From positions 62,001-126,000 of the forward strand of contig CANLBM010000012.1 of NCBI GenBank assembly GCA_947488845.1: a DNA stretch of 64,000 bases. Direction: 5' to 3'. The notes beneath the pieces were generated by a model. That model was given only the letters and a program-made list of their open reading frames with translations, made no database searches and was not told the origin of the DNA. The translations under genes were made by a program, and so were the position numbers. This DNA comes from an uncultured Sphingomonadaceae bacterium (GTDB taxonomy: Bacteria > Pseudomonadota > Alphaproteobacteria > Sphingomonadales > Sphingomonadaceae). Position 1 is the first letter of the stretch; each line of letters starts with the position of its first letter. Positions 41,555 through 51,029 of the stretch are shown here, piece by piece.

Positions 41555-42316
41555 ATGGCCAGTGAATTTGGCGCGATATTGAGGGACTGGCGCAAGACGC
41601 GCCGTTTCAGCCAGCTTGACCTCAGTTTGGAGGCCGAGATGTCGGCCCGGCATCTGAGTTTTCTCGAATCGGGTCGAGCGAATCCCAGCCGCGAGATGGT
41701 CCTGCGCCTTTCCGAAGCTTTGCAATTGCCAAGGCCCGCCGCCAATCAGGCGCTCAACGCAGCTGGCTTTGCGCCGGTCTATCCCAGCCTCTCCGACGAC
41801 GCGCCCGAACTGGCTCCGGTCAATCAGGCTATTGCCACGATGCTGGATCAACATGATCCGTTTCCAGGCTATGCGATCGACCGCCACTGGAATGTGGTCA
41901 ACAGCAACCAGGGTGCGCAGATGCTCCTCGCGCTGGCCAGTCCCGGCGGACCCGCCAACCTGATCGACATATTGATCAACAGTGCGGGACTAGACCTGAT
42001 CGAGAACTGGGACGAGGTTGCGGTCCTCTCCCTCTCGCGCCTGCGTACCGAGATATTGGAACTGGGCGGGGACGAACATCTGTCCGCTTTCGCCAGCCGG
42101 CTGGCGGAGCACGAGCGAGTCAGGAATGTCGATATGGGCGCTATCAACCTCAATCAGGCAGTGATCCCGACGATCTTCCGGGTTGGTGAAAACCGTCTGT
42201 CCTTATTCTCTGTGATCGCGCAATTCGGTTCGGTGCAGGACACCAGAGCGGGGGAAGTCCGGATCGAATTGATGTTCCCGATGGACGAAGCGACGGTTCA
42301 GTTTTTCGCAAGATAG
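41555..42316 (+). CDS. XRE family regulator with MmyB-like ligand domain
   Basis: 253 aa. The N-terminal HTH reads FGAILRDWRKTRRFSQLDLS, then LEAEMSARHLSFLESGRANP. The rest is the MmyB-like (PAS-type) domain: NQAIATMLDQHDPFPGYAID, RHWNVVNSNQGAQMLLALAS, then LSRLRTEILELGGDEHLSAF. Such regulators often sense small lipophilic ligands. It has a GGAAGGAG ribosome-binding site. It is divergent from the membrane protein gene and lies upstream of the metallo-beta-lactamase gene; either could be its target. Confidence 0.9.
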   Translation: MASEFGAILRDWRKTRRFSQLDLSLEAEMSARHLSFLESGRANPSREMVLRLSEALQLPRPAANQALNAAGFAPVYPSLSDDAPELAPVNQAIATMLDQHDPFPGYAIDRHWNVVNSNQGAQMLLALASPGGPANLIDILINSAGLDLIENWDEVAVLSLSRLRTEILELGGDEHLSAFASRLAEHERVRNVDMGAINLNQAVIPTIFRVGENRLSLFSVIAQFGSVQDTRAGEVRIELMFPMDEATVQFFAR

Positions 42317-42368
42317 TGGTTGGCATAGTCCGAAGACGCTGCATAAGAAGCGAAAAATGGAGGGACGA

Positions 42369-43328
42369 ATGCGGAAAATCAAAAATGGTCTGATGCTCGG
42401 GATGTGCGGCCTCGCTGCCTGCGCAATGGTGGAACCTGCAGAAAATGCGGCTCCCGTCGCCCCCGTGGCGGCAAGCAGCGCAGAGGCGCCGGATCTCGAC
42501 TTCCAGAAACTTTACCAGACATGGTTTGAAAATATCGAACCGTTTCGCGTGATCGGAGAGGGCAAGCGGGGGATCTACTTTGTCGGCACGCGCGGGCTGG
42601 GCATGTTCTTCATCCCGACTTCCGAGGGCCATATCGTGATCGACGGCGGGATGCCGGGCCAGGGCAAGCAGGTCTGGGACAATATCATAAAGCTCGGCTA
42701 TGATCCCGCCGATGTCAAAATCCTGCTCAACAGCCACGCCCATCTTGACCATAGCGGCGGTCTTGCCGAACTGAAGGAATTGACCGGCGCTACGCTACTG
42801 GCGAGCGAAGGAGACCGGTCGGCGCTGGAAGGCGGCTTCTATCTCGGATCGGAGGATGATGCCTCGATGGGCGCGCCACCGGTCAAGGCGGACCGGATCA
42901 TTGCCGACGGAGAGACGGTAACGCTTGGCCATGTAACGCTGACCGCGCATCTGACCCCCGGCCATACCCGTGGCTGCACTTCGTGGACAATGGATGCGCA
43001 TCAGGGTCGAAAACCGTATAAGACATTGTTTTTCTGTTCCGCTTCGGTTGCCGCAAACCGGCTGGTCGGACCGCCGCAATATCCCGGCATTGTCGCGGAT
43101 TACCGCAAGACCTTCGCGATCACCCGCGACTGGAAACCGGATATTTTCCTGTCCAACCATCCGGAGTTTTTCGGCATGGCGGAGAAGCAGGAAAAGCTCG
43201 CGGCCGGCGATCCGCTGGCCTTTGTCGACGACAGCGGATTTCCCGCCTTCATCGCGAAGATGGAACAGGCGTTTGAAGCGGCGCTGGAAAAGCAGACGCT
43301 GAAATATAACGCGATCATGAGCAATTGA
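42369..43328 (+). CDS. Subclass B3-like metallo-beta-lactamase fold lipoprotein
   Basis: 319 aa. The N-terminus ends in a lipobox (GMCGLAACAMVEP; L-A-A-C), so it is probably an outer- or inner-membrane lipoprotein. The zinc motif is LLNSHAHLDHSGGLAELKEL (H-x-H-x-D-H), with PGHTRGCTSWTM and a distal His in FLSNHPEFFGM, the layout of B3 enzymes. It may hydrolyse beta-lactams or act on another ester or lactone. ATG 42369 follows a GGAGGG site, preferred over ATG 42357. The stop overlaps the start of the broken SnoaL gene. Confidence 0.85.
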   Translation: MRKIKNGLMLGMCGLAACAMVEPAENAAPVAPVAASSAEAPDLDFQKLYQTWFENIEPFRVIGEGKRGIYFVGTRGLGMFFIPTSEGHIVIDGGMPGQGKQVWDNIIKLGYDPADVKILLNSHAHLDHSGGLAELKELTGATLLASEGDRSALEGGFYLGSEDDASMGAPPVKADRIIADGETVTLGHVTLTAHLTPGHTRGCTSWTMDAHQGRKPYKTLFFCSASVAANRLVGPPQYPGIVADYRKTFAITRDWKPDIFLSNHPEFFGMAEKQEKLAAGDPLAFVDDSGFPAFIAKMEQAFEAALEKQTLKYNAIMSN

Positions 43329-43686
43329 TGGGACAAGACATGGCACAGGCAAAAGAATTGATCGAGACATTCTGGGAGCTGCAGGATGACAATGACTATG
43401 GCAAGCTGATCCCGTTGTTTGCCGATGATGCGGTGTTGAAGATCCCGCGATCGGCCGGGTCGAGGGCATCGAGGCGATTTCCGCGCTGCTGCACCGGCTG
43501 ACCAGGGAACTGGCGGACAAGAAAATGCATTTCGAAGTGCTGGAGATTGCCGGGGACGAACATGTCGCCTGGTCGCGCTGGCTGTGGAAGCGTCCCGATG
43601 GCGATATCGAGGGTGTCGGCCTGTACCGGGTCGCGGATGGCAAGCTCACCTCCTACCGCGACTGCTACGCGGTGCCGGAGAGCTGA
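43328..43686 (+). pseudogene. SnoaL/NTF2-like gene with a one-base frameshift
   Basis: From the coupled ATG at 43328 the product begins MGQDMAQAKELIETFWELQD and runs to FADDAVLK near 43440, then goes out of frame and stops. In the next frame it continues IGRVEGIEAISALLHRLTRE, DEHVAWSRWLWKRPDGDIEG and GLYRVADGKLTSYRDCYAVP, ending at 43686. Adding one G in AAGATCCCGCG (43439-43449) restores one open frame of 119 codons. It is either a recent pseudogene or a base-call error. Confidence 0.85.
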
Positions 43687-44961
43687 TCAGCCTTCATCGA
43701 TCCATTCGCTCCGCAGCGGTCTGGCCGCAAGCGCCATCAGCAGGGCGGCAATGACATAAAAGCTCAGCGAGTAGAGCATCGAATAGCGCAGTCCGTCCTC
43801 GCCGTAGATCGGGGTCAGACTGTCTGACAGCGCGCCGAGGAAGAATATCCCGCCGCCGATGCCGATCAGATTGTTGATCAGCAGGAACAATGCCGATGCG
43901 GTCGCGCGCGACTCTGCCGGAACCAGATGCTGGACCGCCGACAGGACCGGGCCGAGCCAGAAATAGGCCAAGGCCTGCGGGATAAGGAACAGGATGAAGG
44001 CGACGGTCGCCGATCCGCTCATGATTCCGGCGGCGAAGAGGGGCACGGCCAGCAGAAAAGCCGCTGCCGGAACCAGACCATAAGCCGCCTTGTCCTTGCG
44101 CCCCAGCCAGTCGCCGATCATGCCGCCGCCAAGCACACCGGCGACCCCGCCGCACAGCAATATCGCGCCATAGAATAGCGAGGTATCGATCAGGCTCAGG
44201 CCAAAGCTGCGCTGCAACAGGCTGGGCAGCCAGAAAGCGATGCCATAGCCGAGCATCGAACTCGACGCGGCGCCAAAGGCGAGCAGCCAGAAGGCTTTCT
44301 TTCTCGCCAATATGCAGACGGTTCCCATGAAGCTGTAAGGCGCGACCGGCTGTTCGGCGGGAGCCGGTGCCTTGACCTTGTCGCGCACGAAATATTTGAA
44401 CAAAGGCGCGATCAGCAGGCCGGAGAGTCCGACGACAAAAAAGGCGAGGCGCCAGTCGACGGTGGCGGCGATATAACCGCCGGCGATCACCCCGGTGGCG
44501 GAGCCGAGCGGAATGCCGAGCGAATAGATGGCCAGAGCCCGGGCGCGCTTCTCGCTCGGAAAATGGTCGGAGATCAGGGCATAGGAAGGAGCGACGCCGC
44601 CCGCTTCGCCGACGCCGACGCCCAGCCGCATCAGAAAGATGGACCAGAAACCCTGCGCCAGCCCGGTCAGCGCGGTGAAGCCGCTCCACACCGCCAGCGA
44701 GACGGTGATCACCCAGCTGCGGCTGGTCTTGTCCGCTAGCCATGCCAGCGGCACCGCCAGGGTAGAATAGAGCAAGGCGAAGGCAACGCCGCCGAGCAGA
44801 CCCATCTGGGTGTCGCTCAGCCCGAGATCGGCCTGGATCGGTCCGGCGAGAATCGCGAGTATCTGGCGATCTACGAAGTTGAAAATATAGACCAGCAGCA
44901 ACATACCGAGCGCAACATTGGGCGAAGTCGTCCGGCTGATATTGCTCTGCTGATCGGCCAT
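43687..44961 (-). CDS. MFS transporter
   Basis: Major facilitator of 424 aa with about 12 transmembrane helices. The loop 2-3 motif reads PLAWLADKTSRSWVITVSLA (the A-D-K-x-x-R signature). The first helix LLVYIFNFVDRQILAILAGP and the helix-4 stretch FLMRLGVGVGEAGGVAPSYA place it in the sphingomonad 'spinster-like' MFS group, often beside aromatic and TonB-receptor genes. It lies just upstream-adjacent to an alpha/beta hydrolase gene (stop-to-start in one operon), so it may import the hydrolase's product or substrate. Confidence 0.93.
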   Translation of the reverse strand: MADQQSNISRTTSPNVALGMLLLVYIFNFVDRQILAILAGPIQADLGLSDTQMGLLGGVAFALLYSTLAVPLAWLADKTSRSWVITVSLAVWSGFTALTGLAQGFWSIFLMRLGVGVGEAGGVAPSYALISDHFPSEKRARALAIYSLGIPLGSATGVIAGGYIAATVDWRLAFFVVGLSGLLIAPLFKYFVRDKVKAPAPAEQPVAPYSFMGTVCILARKKAFWLLAFGAASSSMLGYGIAFWLPSLLQRSFGLSLIDTSLFYGAILLCGGVAGVLGGGMIGDWLGRKDKAAYGLVPAAAFLLAVPLFAAGIMSGSATVAFILFLIPQALAYFWLGPVLSAVQHLVPAESRATASALFLLINNLIGIGGGIFFLGALSDSLTPIYGEDGLRYSMLYSLSFYVIAALLMALAARPLRSEWIDEG

Positions 44962-45822
44962 TTATTTTCCTGTTTCTGCAAAAAATTCGTCGATAGCAGC
45001 CATCGCGTCGGGTTCGTCGAGCATCGGGGCGTGGCCGCGATCCGGGATTTCCACGGCGCTGATCGGCCCGGAATGACGGGCTATCATCTCCGCAACGGTA
45101 GCGGGAGAGAGTATGTCTGACAACGCCCCGCGGATGATCAGCACGGGCAGGGCTGACAGCCGGTCCCATATCTCCCAGAGATCGGGGGGAACAGCCGAGC
45201 CTCCATCGCCCGAGAGCCCGTCGGAGATGGCCGGATCATATGCAAAGCATATTTTGCCGTCGGGCATTTCGGTGCAGGTGCGCCGGGCGAAGGACAACCA
45301 GTCCTGCGCCTGATATCCGATCAGGGCGTCGCCATGAACGGACTGGCATTGATCGGCCGCCTGTTGCCAATTGTCGAACGGTGCGCGTGGGCCGACATAG
45401 CTCTGGATCCGGTCGAGCCCTTCCGCTTCGACCACCGGACCGATATCGTTCACCACCAGCCTGTCGAAGCGAGCGGGCGAGATTGCCGCCATCATCATCG
45501 CCATCAGACCGCCGAGCGACGTGCCGATCAGGCCAGGCTTTTCGAGGCGCAAGCCGTCGATCAGGGCAAACATGTCCTGGACGTAAACGGCGGGCGTGTA
45601 ATTTTCAGGGTCGGGATCATATTCTGATCGTCCGCGACCGCGCTGGTCGGGGACGATCAGTTGATATTGGCCCGACAGATGCCCGGCCAGCGCCTCGAAA
45701 TCGGCGCTGTTCCGGGTCAGCCCGTGCATCAGCAGCAGTGGCAGACCTTCTGTCCCGTAGATGCGGGCATGAAGGTCCAGCCGGTGGTCTGCGCTGCGGT
45801 AGACATGGTCCGCATATTTCAT
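44962..45822 (-). CDS. Alpha/beta hydrolase
   Basis: 286 aa. LPLLLMHGLTRNSADFEALA is the oxyanion region; LIGTSLGGLMAMMMAAI the nucleophile elbow; IPDRGHAPMLDEPDAM carries the catalytic His; LIIRGALSDILSP the likely acid. It is similar in layout to ester or C-C bond hydrolases of catabolic pathways. It lies 20 bp from the TonB receptor end and directly before the MFS gene, in one minus-strand run receptor-hydrolase-transporter. Confidence 0.9.
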   Translation of the reverse strand: MKYADHVYRSADHRLDLHARIYGTEGLPLLLMHGLTRNSADFEALAGHLSGQYQLIVPDQRGRGRSEYDPDPENYTPAVYVQDMFALIDGLRLEKPGLIGTSLGGLMAMMMAAISPARFDRLVVNDIGPVVEAEGLDRIQSYVGPRAPFDNWQQAADQCQSVHGDALIGYQAQDWLSFARRTCTEMPDGKICFAYDPAISDGLSGDGGSAVPPDLWEIWDRLSALPVLIIRGALSDILSPATVAEMIARHSGPISAVEIPDRGHAPMLDEPDAMAAIDEFFAETGK

Positions 45823-45842
45823 CAGTTTTGCCTATGCGCCGG

Positions 45843-48191
45843 TCAGAATTTCACCCCGGCGGTGACAAAGACCTGACGCGGGTTGCCGTAGAATGCTGTT
45901 AGCGTGCCCTCGGGTCCGAGCGTCGGGATCGGCTGGCCGTTGGCGCCGGGAATGATCGCGCCGGTCGTCGGGTCGGCGGCGATAAATGTATAGCCCGATG
46001 TCTTGTAACGCTTGTTGGTCAGATTCTTGCCGTGCAGTCCAATGCTCCAGCGCTTGTCTGGCGCGTTATAGACAAGATTGGCATCAAGCAGCGCGAATCC
46101 CTCTTGATCGAGGAAGGGGTTGGCAATCTCGAACTGGTTGGTCTTGCTGCGATAGGACAATGTGGTCCCGAGGTACAGATCACCGTCTCCCACCGGAGTG
46201 GTATAGGAAAATGTTCCGCTGGCCGTCCATTCGGGCGTATTCTGCACCGAGCGGAAATCGGCAACATCGGTCGGGACGCCACCAATATTGGTGATATATT
46301 CATCATATTCGGCGTCGATATAGCCAAGCGAGCCAGAGAGCATCACCCGGTCACCACCGGCCAGCAGATCTTCGCCAAGCCGTGCCGAGGCCTCGAACTC
46401 GATGCCCTTCAGTGTCGCCTTGCCGGCGTTGTTGATCACGCCGCAGAAGGACGGAAGGCCAGCGACCGTACAGGCGACCGAACCGGGAATCTGCACATCC
46501 GTATAATCGGTGTAGAAACCGGCCAGCGCGATATTGAGCGCGCCGTCGAGCAGGCTGCCCTTGTAGCCGACTTCATAGCTGTCGACCGATTCGGGCTGGA
46601 AGCTGAGGAAGGATGCGACCTCGTCATCACTCGGGATGCCGCTGGCGTTGGTCGTCGGTGCGTTGACACCGACACCGCGCGGATCAAATCCGCCGCCCTT
46701 GAAGCCCTGCGAGAAGCTGGCGTAGATATTGTGGTCCGGAGTGGGCTTGTAGCTCAGCGATGCGCGTGGCGTAAATTTCTTGAATTTCGCGTTGCCCTGA
46801 AAGTCGGTTCCGGGAGCGCCGAAAGGAATGCCCGCACCGCCGAATGTCGGCGAACCGCCGCCAAGGTAGTTTTGCCGGAAGATGCTCGCTGTCCGCTCAT
46901 CCCACGTATAACGACCGCCGAGCGACAGGCTCAGCTGCTCGGTGAAATCATAGGTGAAGTCGGCGAAAACCGCATAGGTTTCGGTGTCGACTTCGGCCTG
47001 GGTGAAGGCGGTCAGGCCAGCGAAGGTCGTGAACAGGCGGACATCGAACAGGGTGTCGGCGCTGGCGTCGAGATAATAGAAACCGACCAGTCCGTTGAGC
47101 TTGTCGCCTTCATAGAGCAGCTGGAATTCCTGGCTGATCTGTTCGTTCAGGTAGAGACTGGGCACGTCGAGATCGACCGCCGGCAGCGCGTCAAAATCGA
47201 TTGGCGTTGCCGTGTCGTCCTTGCGCCATGCGCTGATCGACCGGAAAGTGACCGTGTCGCTCAGATTGGCGGTGATGTTCATCGCCAGACCATAAGCCTC
47301 GATTTCCTGAACCGGGTCGTTGAGACCGCCGCGGGTATCAAAAACATTGTCCAGTACCGGAGCACCGGAGACGGCGCCCGGGATTAGCCGGTGCCCGCCG
47401 CGCGGATTGCTCTTGTCTTTTGTATAGTCGCCGGAAATCCGGACCAGGACGGGCTCGCCATAGCCGCCCAGCTCGACGGTACCCCGTGCAGCCCAGATGT
47501 CCTTGTTGTAATTTTCCAGACCATTGGTCAGATTGTCGCCGAAGCCGCCGCGCGACAGCCGTGCGCCCGATGCGCCGACGCGGACCAGATCGCCAATCGG
47601 CATGCTGGCGGTGACCACGGCTTCTGCCTGATCATAAGTACCGTAGGTCGCCCGCGCCTTGAACGAAGGCTCGTCGGGCAGCCGCTTGGTCACATATTTG
47701 ACCGCGCCGCCGATGGTGTTGCGACCGTATAGCGTGCCCTGTGGACCGCGCAGTACTTCGATCCGTTCGACATCATAAATATCGAGCACGGCGGCTTGCG
47801 GACGGTTGAGATAGACATCGTCAAGATAGATGCCGACGCCCTGCTCGAAACCGGAAACCGGATCCTGCTGGCCGATGCCGCGAATGAAGGCGGACAGCGT
47901 CGAATTGGTACCGCGCGAGGCTTCCAGTGTCGTATTGGGCGTCGTCAATCCGATATCGGTGATATCGATCGCGCCCTGCTGTTCGAGTTTTTCGGCGGAG
48001 AATGCGGTGATGGCGATCGGCACATCGACCAGCCGTTCGTCCCGGCGGCGGGCGGAGACGATGATGATATTGTCATCGGCGCTTTGTTCGGCCGATTCGG
48101 ATGCCTGCGCCTGGACTGCGGCGGGAGCGACAAGACCGCCTGCGAGGCCGGTGACAATCGCTGCATAGCTAACGGTTTGATGGAATTTCAT
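45843..48191 (-). CDS. TonB-dependent receptor (sphingomonad catabolic type)
   Basis: Outer-membrane receptor of 782 aa. Signal peptide AAIVTGLAGGLVAPAAVQAQ; TonB box region NIIIVSARRRDERLVDVPIA; plug with VERIEVLRGPQGTLYGRNTI. The barrel ends LTAFYGNPRQVFVTAGVKF, with terminal Phe. The 'RRR-E/D-x-x-x-D-V-P-I' plug type is the large family used by sphingomonads to take up unknown organic compounds. AAGGAGG before ATG 48191 fixes the start. It is the first gene of the receptor-hydrolase-MFS run and diverges from TetR. Confidence 0.93.
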   Translation of the reverse strand: MKFHQTVSYAAIVTGLAGGLVAPAAVQAQASESAEQSADDNIIIVSARRRDERLVDVPIAITAFSAEKLEQQGAIDITDIGLTTPNTTLEASRGTNSTLSAFIRGIGQQDPVSGFEQGVGIYLDDVYLNRPQAAVLDIYDVERIEVLRGPQGTLYGRNTIGGAVKYVTKRLPDEPSFKARATYGTYDQAEAVVTASMPIGDLVRVGASGARLSRGGFGDNLTNGLENYNKDIWAARGTVELGGYGEPVLVRISGDYTKDKSNPRGGHRLIPGAVSGAPVLDNVFDTRGGLNDPVQEIEAYGLAMNITANLSDTVTFRSISAWRKDDTATPIDFDALPAVDLDVPSLYLNEQISQEFQLLYEGDKLNGLVGFYYLDASADTLFDVRLFTTFAGLTAFTQAEVDTETYAVFADFTYDFTEQLSLSLGGRYTWDERTASIFRQNYLGGGSPTFGGAGIPFGAPGTDFQGNAKFKKFTPRASLSYKPTPDHNIYASFSQGFKGGGFDPRGVGVNAPTTNASGIPSDDEVASFLSFQPESVDSYEVGYKGSLLDGALNIALAGFYTDYTDVQIPGSVACTVAGLPSFCGVINNAGKATLKGIEFEASARLGEDLLAGGDRVMLSGSLGYIDAEYDEYITNIGGVPTDVADFRSVQNTPEWTASGTFSYTTPVGDGDLYLGTTLSYRSKTNQFEIANPFLDQEGFALLDANLVYNAPDKRWSIGLHGKNLTNKRYKTSGYTFIAADPTTGAIIPGANGQPIPTLGPEGTLTAFYGNPRQVFVTAGVKF

Positions 48192-48316
48192 GAAAGCATC
48201 CTCCTTGAATTTTATGCCTGGCATTTCCAGGTCGTGGAGCCGCCTATATTGAAACTTGAACCAACATTCAACTTAGAAATTTGCTTATCCGGTGAAATGC
48301 GGTTAGCCGTGACATT

Positions 48317-48940
48317 ATGGCCACCGAATATTCCGAACATATTGAGTCCAAAGACAAACAGCCGCGCACTGCGCGCGGGCTCAAGACGAAGCGCAAGCTG
48401 CTCGACGCCGCGGCGCTGGAATTTGGCGAGAAGGGCTTTCACGAAGCGTCGATAACCGGAATTACGCAGCGGGCGGGTACCGCCCTTGGCAGTTTTTACA
48501 CCTATTTCGATTCGAAGGACGAATTGTTCAGCGCCCTGGTCAAGGACATGAGCGCGCGGGTGAAGAGCCATGCGGCTGAGGCAATGACCGAGTGGCAGAA
48601 TGCGCTGGAGCGGGAGAAGCAGGCGCTCGAGGCCTTCATGACCTTCGCCCGCGAGCATAAGGAAATCTACCGGATCATCGACGAAGCCGAATTTGTCGAT
48701 CCGGCCAGCTATCGCGCGCACTATGAGGAAACCGCCAAGCGCATCTTCGAACGCTTGCAGGACGGCAGCGCCGCTGGCGACTTTCGCGGCGGGCTGGAAG
48801 AAGCCCATGCCTGGGCGATCATGGGGATGAATGTCTTCCTCGGGTTGCGCTATGGCATCTGGTCGGAAGAAAAATCGCCCGGCGAAATCGCCGAGCTGGC
48901 CAAAAGCCTGCTGGCAGAGGGTATCGCGAAAAAGGGCTAG
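48317..48940 (+). CDS. TetR family regulator
   Basis: 207 aa. The HTH reads TKRKLLDAAALEFGEKGFHE, then ASITGITQRAGTALGSFYTY and FDSKDELFSALV, a textbook TetR N-terminus. The C-terminal ligand domain is alpha-helical. It is divergent from the TonB receptor gene at 48191, with 125 bp between, so it probably represses that receptor operon. Its ligand would be the substrate taken up (inference). Confidence 0.92.
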   Translation: MATEYSEHIESKDKQPRTARGLKTKRKLLDAAALEFGEKGFHEASITGITQRAGTALGSFYTYFDSKDELFSALVKDMSARVKSHAAEAMTEWQNALEREKQALEAFMTFAREHKEIYRIIDEAEFVDPASYRAHYEETAKRIFERLQDGSAAGDFRGGLEEAHAWAIMGMNVFLGLRYGIWSEEKSPGEIAELAKSLLAEGIAKKG

Positions 48941-48960
48941 CCCGTCATATCGGGATATCC

Positions 48961-48991
48961 GCACCGGCGAGGGCCTTGCCGCCGCCGGTGC
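48961..48991. terminator. Hairpin between convergent TetR and oxygenase genes
   Basis: A perfect 9-bp stem GCACCGGCG / CGCCGGTGC with a 13-nt loop, located between the ends of two convergent genes. There is no clear U tract, so it may be a weak terminator. Confidence 0.4.
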
Positions 48992-49009
48992 GCTGGTCTT
49001 GCATTCGGA

Positions 49010-50359
49010 TTATTTGGCCATCCAGGCTTCGATATTCTCGTGGAAATAGCGTACCCGCCGTTCCTGCCAGGCGAGATAGTCACGCTCGTAGCCGCGCGAG
49101 CGCAGGCCGCGCTGCTGGACTTCCCAGACCTCGACATCCTGATCGATGCCCGGACCCATCGAGACGTCCTCGACGGTCCCCTGGATATGTGGTGCGGGCA
49201 CGGACGTGTCGACCCACTCGGCCATGCTCTGCGAATAATAGCGGTCGGTGCCTTCGGGGAAGAGCGTCATATACCACATGTCGAAATAGCATTTCTGCGG
49301 ATCGCTCTCGTGCGGCCGGGCGCGCAGCCAGATATTGCCGTCCGGTTTCAGGCTGAAGGACAGGTTCGGGAAGATCGTATAATGCCAGTGGTCGGTCAGC
49401 TGCGAGTCCTGATAGGCGGAGAAGTCGAAGCCTTTTTCCGCGCCCAGTTCGCGCTTGGCCTTTTGCAGCGCCAGCCGGATCTCGCCGGTCTTGCCCTGCC
49501 GGTAATCATCCGGATTGAGACCCCAGAATTCCAGTTCCTCGGCCAGTTGCTCCAACGTCTCCTTTTCGCCGCCGCGCAGATTCTTGGTCGGTCCGGCACC
49601 GGGCATGATCATATGGGCATGGCCTTCCGGATAGAGATCAAATTTGCAGTGATGGTACGAATATTCCATCACGAACTTGGTCTGCGGATGGACGAACGGC
49701 ACGTGATAGCTTTCGTTGAAATTGTCCTGGATCAGCTTCCAGTTGAAATTGCCCTCGACGGTGACCCAGTGGGTCCGCTTCATCTTGTCCATCGGATAGG
49801 TTTCGATCTGCTCGGCAATCGGTCCGAGATATTCGCGCAGCGAAACGGCATTCTCGTCCATGTTGATCCAGATGAATCCGGCCCAGACCGTGCATTGTAC
49901 CGGCTTGAGATTCAGCTTGCCGCAGGGCGAGCCCTGCAAGAAGTCGGCCTCGTCGGGAACCGACTTGAGATTGCCGGTAAATTCATAGGCCCAGCCATGA
50001 TAGGGGCAGGTCAGCCGCTTGCCGCGGGCATTGCCCTGTTCGCCGGTGACCAGCGGCATGCCGCGGTGCTGGCAGACATTGTAGAAAGCGCGGGTCTCGC
50101 CGTCCTCGCCGAGGATGCAGACAATGGTTTCCGGTCCGAAATCGGCGGTGATCCAGTCACCGGCCTTTTGCAGCTGGTCGGCAACACCGGCGATCTGCCA
50201 GGTCTTGGTCCAGATCGTGTCCCATTCCTTGTCGGCCCATTCCTGCGAATAATAGCGATCCGGGGTAATCGGCGTGTTGCGGAATTCGGGATCGCGCAGC
50301 TTCTCGGTCGCGGCCTTCAGCGAGGCGGCGGAGCGGTCTTCGGTGATGACTTTGGACAT
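49010..50359 (-). CDS. Rieske aromatic ring-hydroxylating oxygenase, alpha subunit
   Basis: Catalytic subunit of 449 aa. The Rieske [2Fe-2S] site is CQHRGMPLVTGEQGN, then CPYHGWAYEF (C-x-H ... C-x-x-H). The mononuclear iron site lies in DNFNESYHVPFVHPQTK (His ... His), with the third ligand expected near the C-terminal third. Such enzymes hydroxylate or demethylate aromatic or steroid-like substrates using a ferredoxin/reductase pair, not seen nearby. It is followed upstream in the operon by a SnoaL-like gene and a TonB receptor gene. Confidence 0.93.
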   Translation of the reverse strand: MSKVITEDRSAASLKAATEKLRDPEFRNTPITPDRYYSQEWADKEWDTIWTKTWQIAGVADQLQKAGDWITADFGPETIVCILGEDGETRAFYNVCQHRGMPLVTGEQGNARGKRLTCPYHGWAYEFTGNLKSVPDEADFLQGSPCGKLNLKPVQCTVWAGFIWINMDENAVSLREYLGPIAEQIETYPMDKMKRTHWVTVEGNFNWKLIQDNFNESYHVPFVHPQTKFVMEYSYHHCKFDLYPEGHAHMIMPGAGPTKNLRGGEKETLEQLAEELEFWGLNPDDYRQGKTGEIRLALQKAKRELGAEKGFDFSAYQDSQLTDHWHYTIFPNLSFSLKPDGNIWLRARPHESDPQKCYFDMWYMTLFPEGTDRYYSQSMAEWVDTSVPAPHIQGTVEDVSMGPGIDQDVEVWEVQQRGLRSRGYERDYLAWQERRVRYFHENIEAWMAK

Positions 50360-50410
50360 GGGGCTCTCTCCTAAAATTTTCCGTTCTGGAACTATGATAT
50401 CATATTCGGG

Positions 50411-50962
50411 CTAGCGGTTGAAATGGGCGTAGGACGGGTCGTCTTCCCCGCGGACGCCGAAACTGTAATCGGGCATATTGGCGCGGTCCCAGATATCGGT
50501 GGACGGGCTGATGCTGCTCCAGTCGTAGACCGCACCGCGATGGGCGAAGCGCCACGCGCCATCCCGCCGTTCGAAGCGATCGAGATAGCGACCGGCGGCA
50601 ATCATGAAATTGTCGCTGCCATCCTCGGCGGGGATCGCGTGGTGGGCGATAAAATAGCTTTCGCCATAAGCGGTGTCGCCATCCAGCCGGATCAGGATAT
50701 TGCCGACCATATGCTGGGTGCGGTGCATGCCCGACAGGACTTCCATCACCCACGGCGTGAAATCCCTGGCGCTGCCCTTGTAGCTGCCATGATCATCCGT
50801 AGCGTCGGGATGGAACAGCTGATCGACCAGATCGCTGTCACAGCGATCAATCGCCCGGGCCATGCGATGGACCAGTTCGCTGCAGTCCTGCTTGTCGAGC
50901 ATGTCGGAGATGCGCTGTTCGCGCGAGGGCGATGTCGCGGATTGCGGTTGGGCTGAGGTCAT
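50411..50962 (-). CDS. SnoaL-like (NTF2 fold) protein next to the Rieske gene
   Basis: 183 aa. The sequence SELVHRMARAIDRCDSDLVD, QLFHPDATDDHGSYKG and GRYLDRFERRDGAWRFAHRG is a SnoaL_4-type NTF2 fold. The small beta subunits of ring-hydroxylating oxygenases share this fold, so it could be a structural subunit or a separate hydratase/isomerase. ATG 50962 follows AAAGGAGACTGG. It lies 51 bp upstream of the alpha-subunit gene. Confidence 0.85.
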   Translation of the reverse strand: MTSAQPQSATSPSREQRISDMLDKQDCSELVHRMARAIDRCDSDLVDQLFHPDATDDHGSYKGSARDFTPWVMEVLSGMHRTQHMVGNILIRLDGDTAYGESYFIAHHAIPAEDGSDNFMIAAGRYLDRFERRDGAWRFAHRGAVYDWSSISPSTDIWDRANMPDYSFGVRGEDDPSYAHFNR

Positions 50963-51029
50963 GATCCAGTCTCCTTTTATGTCGGCATGGCGATCCACCG
51001 GGACCGCCATGCCTCTATTCCAGCGTCGC

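Noticed and set aside
43694..45169. 491-codon frame overlapping the MFS gene on the same strand
   Set aside because: Arg/Ala-rich out-of-frame reading; the MFS frame has clear transmembrane helices and motifs.
46032..47387. 451-codon open frame opposite the TonB receptor gene
   Set aside because: Shadow of the receptor gene; no ribosome-binding site or domain.
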